Source: CAZNYG01 sp964577205 (lineage in GTDB: Bacteria > Elusimicrobiota > Endomicrobiia > Endomicrobiales > CAIRNS01). Taken from it: DNA of 38,685 bases. Positions 30,873-38,390 of this stretch are shown here, in pieces. The stretch lies in NCBI GenBank assembly GCA_964577205.1, contig CAZNYG010000009.1:1-38685 (forward strand). Reading direction: 5' to 3'. Position 1 is the stretch's first letter. Every line of letters starts with the position of its first letter. Made by a program: the position numbers and the translations under genes. The notes below the pieces were generated by a model that did not search any database, was not told the DNA's origin, and saw nothing but the letters and a program-made list of their open reading frames with translations.

Positions 30873-32693
30873 ATGCAGATCAGCAATGTGTTTGATGTAA
30901 GAGCCGCGTCGCAGCAGAAATCTGTCGAGGCCCTTTCTTCCGCGGGCCCGAAAGACGCGTTTGAAAAAGAGCTCTCCGAAGCTCGGGGCGGCACGCGGCC
31001 GTCGGAGTTGCGGGACGCGAGTCCGCGGGAAGACGGGAAACAGGCGCCGGGCGCGCAAGTGAAAAGCGCTGAAGATGCCTCAAGCGAGGCTGTTTCTTCG
31101 AAAGACGCAAAGGTTCCGGGTGAAAACACGGGAAATAACGAAGAAGCTGGAACGAAAGAGATGCCGCGCGCGGACAATGACGCGGCGGGATCCGACCGTT
31201 CTGTTCGGGAGGATGGACAGGCGTCCGTTGTCGTTGTTTCGGAAATGCAGGTGGCAATGGCCCTGGAGGCACAACCTGCGCCCGTCGAACGGGCCTCTGT
31301 TCCGCAGCCTGAAGCAGTTGCCGTCTCAGACGGCATGGCGATGGCGATCCCTGAAAGCGGAACGATCGTCCCGGCAGGAAGGATGGAAACAGAGGCCGGT
31401 AAGCCGGTAACGGTCGCGGCGGAAGGGAAAGAATCAAAAGAGTTGGCGGAAACCGCGGTTGGGACATCCGGAACGGTTAAAGAACCGCTTGGCGGGTCAC
31501 AGCGTTTCGAAAATGTGTCGGCAAAAGCCGCCGCATCGGAGGAAAAGGGAACAATGCCGGATACGTCCGCGAAAGTGCGTGTAGCTTCCGCAGAAGCGGA
31601 GCCGCAGGAAACAACGTTCGTTCCCGCGGATCCGGCGACTGTTCGTGAAGACGCGCCGGCGCTGTACGCGCCTGACGGAAAAACCACGGCGTCTCCCGAA
31701 GCGGCAGGTGTACCCGTGCCTCGGGAAGCGGACGCCCCTGATCGCGTTGAGCGGGCCGCCGGCACGCACAAGGAGAAGCAGGTTGTCGCTCCTGACGTGT
31801 TCGGCCGGGCAGTTCAGGCGGAAGCGGTATCGCTTCCCGCGAACGGGACGGATGATCCGGAGGGAACTGAGCAGCCGCCGGAAGTACATCCCGCGAAACG
31901 CCGCGCCGCGGAAAAAAGCGGTAAAACCGAAGCTTCCACGGCGGCTTCCGTTGATACCGCTGATGGGACGATGTACGCGGCCGATCAGGCGGTAAAGACG
32001 ATGCCGTCCGGCGGAAAGGTGCAGTACGAAGCTGCCGGTAACACGCGCAAAGAGGGACACGCGCGCGCGCGGCAGGCTGTCGCGAATGTTCCATCGTCCG
32101 ATGCTCCGGACGAGCGTTCCGTTACTCCAGGCCTGTCCGGATCCGCCGCGGCTCAGCCGCAGCAGGCAGCGCCGGCGAAGGAAATCGTCATTCCGGCGCC
32201 CGCGAGCCCGGACGTGAACGCCATGATCGGACAGATCGTCAAGCAGGCGAAGATCGCGGTTCAGGATAACCGCAGCGAGATGGTCATCCGGCTGCAGCCC
32301 GGGAATCTCGGCACGCTGAACATGACGATCGTCACCGAGAATGATTCGGTAAGCGTCCGTATCCAGGTGGACAACAAGGCCGTCAAGGACATGCTCGAAT
32401 CCAATATCGGGCAATTGACGGGATCGTTGAACAGCCAGGGCATGAAGGTGGACGGGCTTGGCATTACCGTCGCTCCGCGTCCGGCCGATACCGCGTTCGG
32501 TTTCAACGGTTTCGGCTGGGGAGGCATGACCGGCCATGGCGCGTCGCAGGACAATTCGTGGGCCCGTTACTCCGGGAATTACGTCCCGGCAGGCATGGCG
32601 GCCGACGATCCGGCGGGCGAATACCGTTCACTGTCGGCAGCCTGGGCCGGCCGTATGGCGGGATCCAGCGGCGCGGTCGACTATCTGGTCTGA
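30873..32693 (+). CDS. fliK: Flagellar hook-length control protein FliK
   Basis: 606 residues. The first about 450 are low-complexity, rich in Ala, Glu, Pro and Val and probably disordered, as in FliK rulers. The conserved C-terminal Flg_hook domain (about 455-560) has DNRSEMVIRLQPGNLGTLNM, VSVRIQVDNKAVKDML and LNSQGMKVDGLGITV. It measures hook length and switches export specificity. AAGGTGGTGA lies about 8 nt before ATG 30873. FliK is longer than the usual about 400 residues, mainly through the disordered part. Confidence 0.9.
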   Translation: MQISNVFDVRAASQQKSVEALSSAGPKDAFEKELSEARGGTRPSELRDASPREDGKQAPGAQVKSAEDASSEAVSSKDAKVPGENTGNNEEAGTKEMPRADNDAAGSDRSVREDGQASVVVVSEMQVAMALEAQPAPVERASVPQPEAVAVSDGMAMAIPESGTIVPAGRMETEAGKPVTVAAEGKESKELAETAVGTSGTVKEPLGGSQRFENVSAKAAASEEKGTMPDTSAKVRVASAEAEPQETTFVPADPATVREDAPALYAPDGKTTASPEAAGVPVPREADAPDRVERAAGTHKEKQVVAPDVFGRAVQAEAVSLPANGTDDPEGTEQPPEVHPAKRRAAEKSGKTEASTAASVDTADGTMYAADQAVKTMPSGGKVQYEAAGNTRKEGHARARQAVANVPSSDAPDERSVTPGLSGSAAAQPQQAAPAKEIVIPAPASPDVNAMIGQIVKQAKIAVQDNRSEMVIRLQPGNLGTLNMTIVTENDSVSVRIQVDNKAVKDMLESNIGQLTGSLNSQGMKVDGLGITVAPRPADTAFGFNGFGWGGMTGHGASQDNSWARYSGNYVPAGMAADDPAGEYRSLSAAWAGRMAGSSGAVDYLV

Positions 32694-32711
32694 AAAAAGG
32701 GGTGATCGATA

Positions 32712-33137
32712 ATGAACAACGTAAATTCGGCGGCAGGCATGGCGGCAAAATCAGTCACTTCGTACGACGTGTCGAGTGAAGTAAAAAGGAAGTCGACTGA
32801 ACTCGACAAGAACGACTTTCTGAGGCTGATGATCTCTCAGCTCCAGCATCAGGACCCTCTGAAACCGTTGAGCAACGAGGAGTTCGTCGCGCAGATGGCG
32901 CAGTTCAGCTCGCTGGAGCAGATGACAAACCTCAGTACTACGATGGAGACGTTCACGTCCAACATGACGGGCATGCAGGCCGGCAACATGATAGGTTGGA
33001 AAGTGACAGGGATCGACGCGGACGGCAACACGGTGTCGGGCACAGTGACAGGCGTGAGCTTCTCCGACGGGAAAGCGGTACTGAAGGTCGGCGACAAAAC
33101 ACTGCCTCTGTCGGGGTTGTCAGAGATGTCGGCATAG
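32712..33137 (+). CDS. flgD: Flagellar hook-capping protein FlgD
   Basis: 141 residues. The N-terminal conserved region KNDFLRLMISQLQHQDPLKPLSNEEFVAQMAQFSSLEQM is the FlgD signature, followed by NMIGWKVTGID and a short beta domain. It is on the short side (many FlgD are about 220 residues) because the Ig/FnIII-like C-terminal part is reduced. It caps the growing hook. GGGGTGAT lies about 6 nt upstream. Confidence 0.93.
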   Translation: MNNVNSAAGMAAKSVTSYDVSSEVKRKSTELDKNDFLRLMISQLQHQDPLKPLSNEEFVAQMAQFSSLEQMTNLSTTMETFTSNMTGMQAGNMIGWKVTGIDADGNTVSGTVTGVSFSDGKAVLKVGDKTLPLSGLSEMSA

Positions 33138-33146
33138 GTGAGAGCC

Positions 33147-33518
33147 ATGATAGAACGCATACAGCGGGTATCGCAGACGCCGTCATCGACGCCGCTGCGG
33201 CAGGTGAACGGTAACAAACCGGCTGCCGGAGCGGGCGCTTTCGAGAACGTTCTGGCGAACGAACGGCTCAAGTTCTCGCAGCACGCGCAGGACCGGCTGG
33301 CCCAGCGGAAGATGAACCTTTCCGACGGCGACGTGGCGAAGATAGCCGACGCCGTGGACAAGGCCGCGACCAAAGGGTCCCGTGAATCCCTGGTGCTGCT
33401 GGACAACATGGCTCTGGTCGTCAGTATCACGAACAGGACCGTCATAACCGCAGTCGACAAGGATAAGATGAAGGAAAACGTCTTTACCAACATCGACAGC
33501 GCGATCATCGTAGATTAA
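33147..33518 (+). CDS. Flagellar operon protein of the TIGR02530 type
   Basis: About 123 residues. The core KFSQHAQDRLAQRKMNLSDGDVAKIADAVDKAATKGSRESLVLLDNMALVVSITNRTVITAV matches the family named flagellar operon protein (TIGR02530), found between flgD and flgE in Firmicutes, Thermotogae, spirochaetes and others; its function is unknown. ATG at 33147 follows GGTGAG by 5 nt and is preferred over GTG 33138, which abuts the flgD stop. Confidence 0.88.
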   Translation: MIERIQRVSQTPSSTPLRQVNGNKPAAGAGAFENVLANERLKFSQHAQDRLAQRKMNLSDGDVAKIADAVDKAATKGSRESLVLLDNMALVVSITNRTVITAVDKDKMKENVFTNIDSAIIVD

Positions 33519-33565
33519 CAACGCCGTACCAGGCCGGACCTCTCCCGAGGGGGCCTGCGCAGCGC

Positions 33566-33674
33566 CCTTTCCGCCGACCGAATGAAGCGGAAAAGGACAA
33601 CAGTCATCTTTGCCGTGCCCATTGCCCCGCCGTATGCCGTCCACTGGCAATTGGCCACTGGTAACTGGTCACTG
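33566..33674. repeat. Repeat-rich gap before flgE
   Basis: CCTTTCCGC (33566-33574) pairs with GCGGAAAAGG (33587-33596), and 33641-33674 is a string of ACTGG, TTGG and CACTGG words. No gene is supported in 33519-33693. The flgE ribosome binding site GGAGGT follows at 33681-33686. Confidence 0.55.
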
Positions 33675-33693
33675 TAACAGGGAGGTCACTCAC

Positions 33694-35697
33694 ATGATGC
33701 CATCAATGTTTTCCGGTGTGTCGGGCCTGAGGAACCATCAGACCCGCCTCAACGTCATAGGCAACAACCTTGCGAACATCAACACCGTGGGATATAAGTA
33801 TTCCCGCGTTCTTTTCAGCGACATGATGTACCAGACGATACAAAGCGCTTCCGCGCCTCAGGGCGGCCGCGGCGGTATCAACCCGCAGCAGGTCGGCCTC
33901 GGCATGGAGGTGAGTTCCATCGGCACCATACATACCGGCGGCAACCTGGAATCGACGGGTGTTACCACGGACATGGCGATCCAGGGAGACGGGTTCTTCG
34001 TGCTTTCCGACGGAACGAACACCTGGTATACCCGCGCCGGGAATTTCGACCTGAACGAAGGCATCCTGGTGAACCCTTCCAACGGCCTCGTTGTACAGGG
34101 ATGGGAAGCCGTTGACGGCGAAGTGGATACCAGCCGCACGCTCGGCAGTATCAGCATACCTCTGGGCGGCCGCATGCTCTCGCAGCCGACAACTGAGGTG
34201 AACTACGTCGGGAACCTTACAGCCAGCGGCTCGGTGGCCCTCGGTACTGTGACCGACTCTGTTCCTTTTCTTTCCGCTGCGAAAAGCGCTTCCACCCTCG
34301 TTGGGCTTAAGAACAGTTCAGGTGCAAACATCGGCGTACAGGACGGCGACACTATCACGATCAACGGGACCGTTGGCGCGACGGCATTCACGGGCACGCT
34401 TGCCGTTACCGATACGACGGACCTCAACACGCTTGCCGTCCAGGTACAGGCCGTGATCAGGGCCGCCGGCACGGGGACGGAGACGGTAGCCGTTCAGCCT
34501 ACGGGCGCTCTCCGCGTGACAACGGGCGGGTCCAATATCACCGACCTGCAGTTGAGTATTAATGGCAACTCCGTGTTCAACGCGGCTTTCGCGTACGCGG
34601 ACATAACCAACCCCGGCAGCGCCGATTCAAATACGCTCCGCTCCGCCGCCACGGGTACGGATGCCCTCGTCAGTCTTTACAACGCGAGCGGAGTCAGCCT
34701 GGGCCTGCAGGCGGGCGACGACATCACGCTGCTCAGCGCGGTGGTCAGAGGCAGCCTGATGTCAAACACGTCGGTCCTCGCGGACATAACCGCGGCGACC
34801 ACGCTGGAAGACTACCGGGCGGCCCTGGCGACGACCATTTTCGGCGCCTCGCCGAGCACCGGCGAAACGGTGCAGGTCGATGCGGACGGCTCCATCAGGG
34901 TCACAGGCGCGACAGGCTCGGCGAACGCGGTCACCGCGCTCGAGATCGGCGCGGGGGCTGATCCCGGCGACGACAACCGGGCCGTGTTCAGGCTTGCCAG
35001 CGTGTGCACCGAATCACAGGCCGCGCGCGACGCATCTAATTACCGAATCGCCACCGAAGTGTACGATTCTCAGGGCACGGCGCACAGCGTGAACATCGCG
35101 TTCACCAAGACGGACAGCAACACATGGTCGTGGGAAAGCACCTGGCTGGGCACGTCCGTGGGAAGCGGCACGCTGGTGTTCAATTCGAACGGCGGCCTGA
35201 TAAGTTCTACCGGCGATCTTTCTCTTCCGATCACTAACGGCGCCGTCACGCCGCTGAACGTGACACCCGATTTCAGCAGCCTCAGCCAGCTGGATTCCGA
35301 CTATTCGGTGACGCTGTCAAGCCAGGACGGGTATCCGGTGGGCGCGCTGTCAAAGTACGAAATATCGAATACCGGCCTTGTCACCGGCATCTATACGAAC
35401 GGCCTGAACGAAGTGCTGGGGCAGATCGCGCTTTCGCGGTTCTCGAACCCGGGCGGCCTTACCCGTGAAGGGGAGAACCTTTACTCCCAGTCCACGAACT
35501 CGGGCCTGCCTCAGACGGGCGCCGCCGGCACCGCCGGGCGCGGCACGATAGCGGTCGGCAACCTTGAGATGTCCAACGTGGATATCGCCTCCGAGTTCAC
35601 CAACATGATCATCACGGAACGCGGTTTCCAGGCGAACTCCAAGGTCATCACGACATCCGACGAGATGCTGCAGGAACTGGTGAACCTCAAGAGATAA
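33694..35697 (+). CDS. flgE: Flagellar hook protein FlgE, enlarged by two repeated domains
   Basis: 667 residues, against about 400 in E. coli. The N-terminal D0 region (GVSGLRNHQTRLNVIGNNLANINTVGYKYSR), D1 motifs (TDMAIQGDGFFVLSDG) and C-terminal D0 helix (SNVDIASEFTNMIITERGFQANSKVITTSDEMLQELVNL) are canonical. Extra length comes from about residues 200-436, two related units starting LVGLKNSSGANIG and LVSLYNASGVSLG, each with GDxIT, ETVxV and RVT motifs, like hook/flagellin IN-type surface domains. GGAGGT lies 7 nt before the ATG. The longer frame from 33610 crosses the repeat and is rejected. Confidence 0.94.
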   Translation: MMPSMFSGVSGLRNHQTRLNVIGNNLANINTVGYKYSRVLFSDMMYQTIQSASAPQGGRGGINPQQVGLGMEVSSIGTIHTGGNLESTGVTTDMAIQGDGFFVLSDGTNTWYTRAGNFDLNEGILVNPSNGLVVQGWEAVDGEVDTSRTLGSISIPLGGRMLSQPTTEVNYVGNLTASGSVALGTVTDSVPFLSAAKSASTLVGLKNSSGANIGVQDGDTITINGTVGATAFTGTLAVTDTTDLNTLAVQVQAVIRAAGTGTETVAVQPTGALRVTTGGSNITDLQLSINGNSVFNAAFAYADITNPGSADSNTLRSAATGTDALVSLYNASGVSLGLQAGDDITLLSAVVRGSLMSNTSVLADITAATTLEDYRAALATTIFGASPSTGETVQVDADGSIRVTGATGSANAVTALEIGAGADPGDDNRAVFRLASVCTESQAARDASNYRIATEVYDSQGTAHSVNIAFTKTDSNTWSWESTWLGTSVGSGTLVFNSNGGLISSTGDLSLPITNGAVTPLNVTPDFSSLSQLDSDYSVTLSSQDGYPVGALSKYEISNTGLVTGIYTNGLNEVLGQIALSRFSNPGGLTREGENLYSQSTNSGLPQTGAAGTAGRGTIAVGNLEMSNVDIASEFTNMIITERGFQANSKVITTSDEMLQELVNLKR

Positions 35698-35703
35698 AGG
35701 CGG

Positions 35704-35819
35704 CTATCAGACCGGCAGATCAGCAGCACCAGCTTAACAACAAAACAACATAAAGTATACCGATAATAGTATTGTTAAGCTTGAGCTGTTGTCTGCCGGC
35801 CTGCCGGCTGACCTGAGAG
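35704..35819. repeat. Large imperfect inverted repeat between flgE and motA2
   Basis: Perfect inner arms AGCTTAACAA (35731-35740) and TTGTTAAGCT (35772-35781) enclose 31 nt with the possible sigma-28 box. Outer arms (CTATCAGACCGGCAGATCAG from 35704; CTGCCGGC... GACCTGAGAG to 35819) pair imperfectly. A GGCGCCGGCT/AGCCGGTGCC element follows at 35826-35849. Confidence 0.7.
35741..35766 (+). promoter_or_regulatory. Possible sigma-28 promoter for motA2
   Basis: CAAA (35741-35744), 15 nt, then CCGATAA (35760-35766), close to the TAAA-N15-GCCGATAA flagellar class 3 consensus but with a mismatch in each box. It lies in the loop of the inverted repeat, about 120 nt before motA2. Stator genes are often sigma-28 controlled, which makes it plausible. 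Confidence 0.35.
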
Positions 35820-35884
35820 TATTGCAGGCGCCGGCTTCAGCCGGTGCCTACCTTGTTTTTTGCCGTTGCTGTTTATTGATTACC

Positions 35885-36664
35885 ATGGACCTTACGACTG
35901 TCATAGGCATCCTTTCAGGTTTCGCTTTGGTCGTCGCCGCCATTTTCACGGGCGGCGGCCTGCACTCCTTTTTTGATCTGCCGTCCATTATGATCACGAT
36001 CGGTGGGACGCTGGCTTCCACACTGGCCAACTATCCGCTTCCCCGCATTATCGGCATCCTGGGCGTGGTGAGCAAGGCTTTCTTCAACGAGCTGCCGGAA
36101 CATAACGAGATCGTCCGCACGTTCGTCAATTTTGCGGAGAAGGCGCGCCGCGACGGCCTGCTTTCCCTGGAAGAAGAAGTGGACGCGTTGCCCGATACCT
36201 TCATCCGCCAGGGCATTTACCTGATCATAGACGGGGTCAACGCTGATACGATCCGGAATATCCTGAACAACGAGATCGTGTTTCTCCGTGAGCGGCATAA
36301 GACGGGCCAGGGTATCTTCACCACCATGGCCCAGTACGCGCCGGCTTTCGGGATGATCGGCACGCTGATAGGCCTTATCCAGATGCTGCGCAACCTGAAC
36401 GATCCCGCTTCCATCGGCCCGGGGATGGCCACGGCGCTGATCACCACTTTTTACGGCGCCATCATGGCAAACCTGATTTTCCTGCCGATAGCCGGAAAAT
36501 TGAAAACGCGTTCGCGGGAAGAAGTGGTGCTTAAGGAACTGACGATAGAAGGCATCATGTCCCTGCAGGCCGGCGACAGCCCGCGCATCATTGACATGAA
36601 GCTGAAAGCTTTCATAGAACCGCGCATCCGCGAGACGTACAAGAGAACCGAAAAGAGCGAATGA
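35885..36664 (+). CDS. motA: Flagellar stator protein MotA (set 2, MotP/PomA-like)
   Basis: About 259 residues, four membrane segments. N-terminus VIGILSGFALVVAAIFTGGGLHSFFDLPSIMITIGGTLASTLANYP and TM3/TM4 motifs APAFGMIGTLIGLIQMLRNL and MATALITTFYGAIMANLIFLPIAGKL are those of the PomA/MotP-like branch, often sodium-coupled; ion choice cannot be proved from sequence. The cytoplasmic loop (RTFVNFAEKARRDGLLSLEEE) is typical. It differs clearly from the motA at 8366. ATG 35885 has no strong Shine-Dalgarno. motB2 follows. Confidence 0.93.
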   Translation: MDLTTVIGILSGFALVVAAIFTGGGLHSFFDLPSIMITIGGTLASTLANYPLPRIIGILGVVSKAFFNELPEHNEIVRTFVNFAEKARRDGLLSLEEEVDALPDTFIRQGIYLIIDGVNADTIRNILNNEIVFLRERHKTGQGIFTTMAQYAPAFGMIGTLIGLIQMLRNLNDPASIGPGMATALITTFYGAIMANLIFLPIAGKLKTRSREEVVLKELTIEGIMSLQAGDSPRIIDMKLKAFIEPRIRETYKRTEKSE

Positions 36665-36671
36665 GCGGCAG

Positions 36672-36738
36672 GCGCCGGCTTCAGCCGGCGCGTTTGATGT
36701 GACGCGCTTTTTCCCATTTACACTTTACATTTTTCACT
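36672..36738. repeat. GGCTTCAGCC palindrome plus AT word string between motA2 and motB2
   Basis: GCGCCGGCT/AGCCGGCGC with a TC loop (36672-36691) is a perfect member of the GGCTTCAGCC family. It is followed by CATTTACACTTTACATTTTTCAC-type words (36714-36738), like the gaps before cheA and fliF. Confidence 0.65.
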
Positions 36739-36752
36739 GGTTCATAAATCCC

Positions 36753-37448
36753 ATGCCTCTTTCCGTCAGCCGTTTTCACCATGATGACGATGACGCGGCC
36801 GGCTTCCCTCAGGCGCAGGGCTGGATGGTCACTTTCGCCGACCTGATGTCGCTGATGCTGACTTTCTTTGTGCTCCTGGTGGCGATCGTATCGGTCAGCG
36901 AGCCGCATTATCAGGCTCTTTCCGAATCGCTGCGCGCGGCGCTCGGCGGCGCCGGCGCGCCGGTGTCCGAGTACGTGCAGCGGATAGTCAGCCAGCTGGG
37001 AGAAGGTGTGCGCGCCGCCGATGTCGTGGACGAACGCACCGGGCTGATCCGGTATCCCTACATAGCCGTAGGCAAGGACCTGCCTTCAACGATGGTCAAA
37101 CGACCGGTGAAGCCCATCGTCGAAGCTCCGGTCTTCTTCGCGTCACAGACGGCCGCGCTTTCTCCGCAGGCGTTCCCGGTGCTGGACGCGATAGCCGTCC
37201 GTTTTCAGAACCTTTCCTTTCCGTTACGGGTGGAAGGCTACGCTGACGATGTCCCTTCAACGCCGCCGGAAGCCCGTCAGGATATCGCCGCCCGCCGCGC
37301 GGTCGCCGTCGCGGAATATCTGGCGAAGAAAGGCATCCCGGAAGATGTCCTTTCCGTTGCCGTCTGCAGCGATTATACCACGACGCGGCGGAAACGCGTT
37401 GCCGGCCAGCCTCCGCGGCAGCTTGACGTAGTGGCGCTGGACAAGTAA
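36753..37448 (+). CDS. motB: Flagellar stator protein MotB (set 2)
   Basis: About 231 residues. An Asp-rich start (HHDDDDAAG), then the single membrane helix with ion-binding Asp30 in WMVTFADLMSLMLTFFVLLV, the linker, and an OmpA-like domain (about 120-228) with RVEGYADD and ARRAVAVAEYLAKKGI. Its terminal part is shortened and basic (TTRRKRVAGQPPRQL). It pairs with motA2 upstream. No clear Shine-Dalgarno; the start is set by the Asp motif position and the preceding gap. Confidence 0.9.
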   Translation: MPLSVSRFHHDDDDAAGFPQAQGWMVTFADLMSLMLTFFVLLVAIVSVSEPHYQALSESLRAALGGAGAPVSEYVQRIVSQLGEGVRAADVVDERTGLIRYPYIAVGKDLPSTMVKRPVKPIVEAPVFFASQTAALSPQAFPVLDAIAVRFQNLSFPLRVEGYADDVPSTPPEARQDIAARRAVAVAEYLAKKGIPEDVLSVAVCSDYTTTRRKRVAGQPPRQLDVVALDK

Positions 37449-37502
37449 GGCGCGCGATCGGTTTTGTATCCCTCTCCTGAGGGAGAGGGCACAAGGGAAA
37501 CC

Positions 37503-38135
37503 ATGTTTACCGCTTATCGTTCAGCCGATGAAACCTCTCCCACCCAACCGTGGCTCGGGCTTTATTCGGGTATCATGACCATAATGCTCGCTTTCTTTCT
37601 TTCGTTATTCTGCACGGGGAACGCGCGCAGGGACGATAAGCGGTTTGAAGCGGCCAGGCAATCTTTATCAAGCGCCGCGGGCATGGGACTGCTGCGCCAT
37701 CAGACCAAAGAAGAACCGGTACCGCCGGACAGGGGCGCGTCCGTCCCGTTATCCGAACTCGAACGCCTTGTCATGGGGCCCGGTGTCACCATGTACAGGA
37801 TAAAGCACGGCATGGCGGTGGCGGTTCCCGCTTCCCTTCTTTTCATGCGGGACGGCATCACTCCGGGAGACGCTTCGCGCGAGATACTCGATAAGGTAGT
37901 GGCTTACGCCCGCTGCGGCAGCACCCGCATTTCCGTGGAATGCTGCGCCATGAACGCGAACGAAAGCGGCGTGGCGTGGGACACGTCGCTGCGGCGCGCC
38001 ATGGCCATAGGCGGGTACCTGACGACGCACGGGGTGGACGCCTCGCGCATCTGCCCCGTCGGCATGGGCCGCACCCCCGATTCGGTTGAAAAAGATGCGG
38101 GAAATAATGTTATAATTAACTTCTATTACGAATAG
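37503..38135 (+). CDS. MotB paralogue without the ion-binding Asp
   Basis: About 210 residues with MotB layout: a short cytoplasmic start, one membrane helix (about 17-37), linker, and a reduced OmpA-like domain (SVECCAMNANE, LRRAMAIGGYLTTHGVD). Aligned by the helix-start Trp (W+6), MotB1 and MotB2 have Asp while this protein has Gly23 in WLGLYSGIMTIMLAFFLSLF. The usual peptidoglycan-binding Asp in the HTD motif is also not evident. AAGGG precedes ATG 37503 by about 6 nt. It probably does not conduct ions; it might modulate the set 2 stator. Function unknown. Confidence 0.82.
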   Translation: MFTAYRSADETSPTQPWLGLYSGIMTIMLAFFLSLFCTGNARRDDKRFEAARQSLSSAAGMGLLRHQTKEEPVPPDRGASVPLSELERLVMGPGVTMYRIKHGMAVAVPASLLFMRDGITPGDASREILDKVVAYARCGSTRISVECCAMNANESGVAWDTSLRRAMAIGGYLTTHGVDASRICPVGMGRTPDSVEKDAGNNVIINFYYE

Positions 38136-38136
38136 C

Positions 38137-38172
38137 CCCGGGAAAACGGCAAGAAGCCGCCGTTTTTCCGGG
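38137..38172. terminator. Terminator-like hairpin before fliL
   Basis: Arms 38137-38150 and 38159-38172 pair with one mismatch in 14 and an 8-nt loop, with A and T runs inside the stem, the same design as at 30476-30513. It begins two bases after the motB3 stop codon. Confidence 0.65.
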
Positions 38173-38176
38173 ACAG

Positions 38177-38390
38177 GTTGCTTCGCAACAACGACGAAGA
38201 AAAGTGCAAAGTGGCGCGTGCTTCAGCCCGCGCGTCGCATCCAACGCGCTTTTATGATGCCGGTGAAAGCCGTTGATGTTCAATTTGCATTTTTAAATTT
38301 GAAATTTGAAATATCATCTTTTACGCCTGGAACACTCAGTAATAGCTAAGATATCGTGCGTAACATCTAAGTAATGAAGGGGCCCTGAAC
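38177..38390. other. Gap before fliL with repeat remnants
   Basis: A small GTTGC/GCAAC hairpin (38177-38189), a GGCGCGTGCTTCAGCCCGCG member of the GGCTTCAGCC family (about 38213-38232), and an AT-rich ATTTAAATTTGAAATTTG string (38281-38314). No gene or clear promoter is supported. GAAGGGG before fliL serves as ribosome binding site. Confidence 0.5.
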
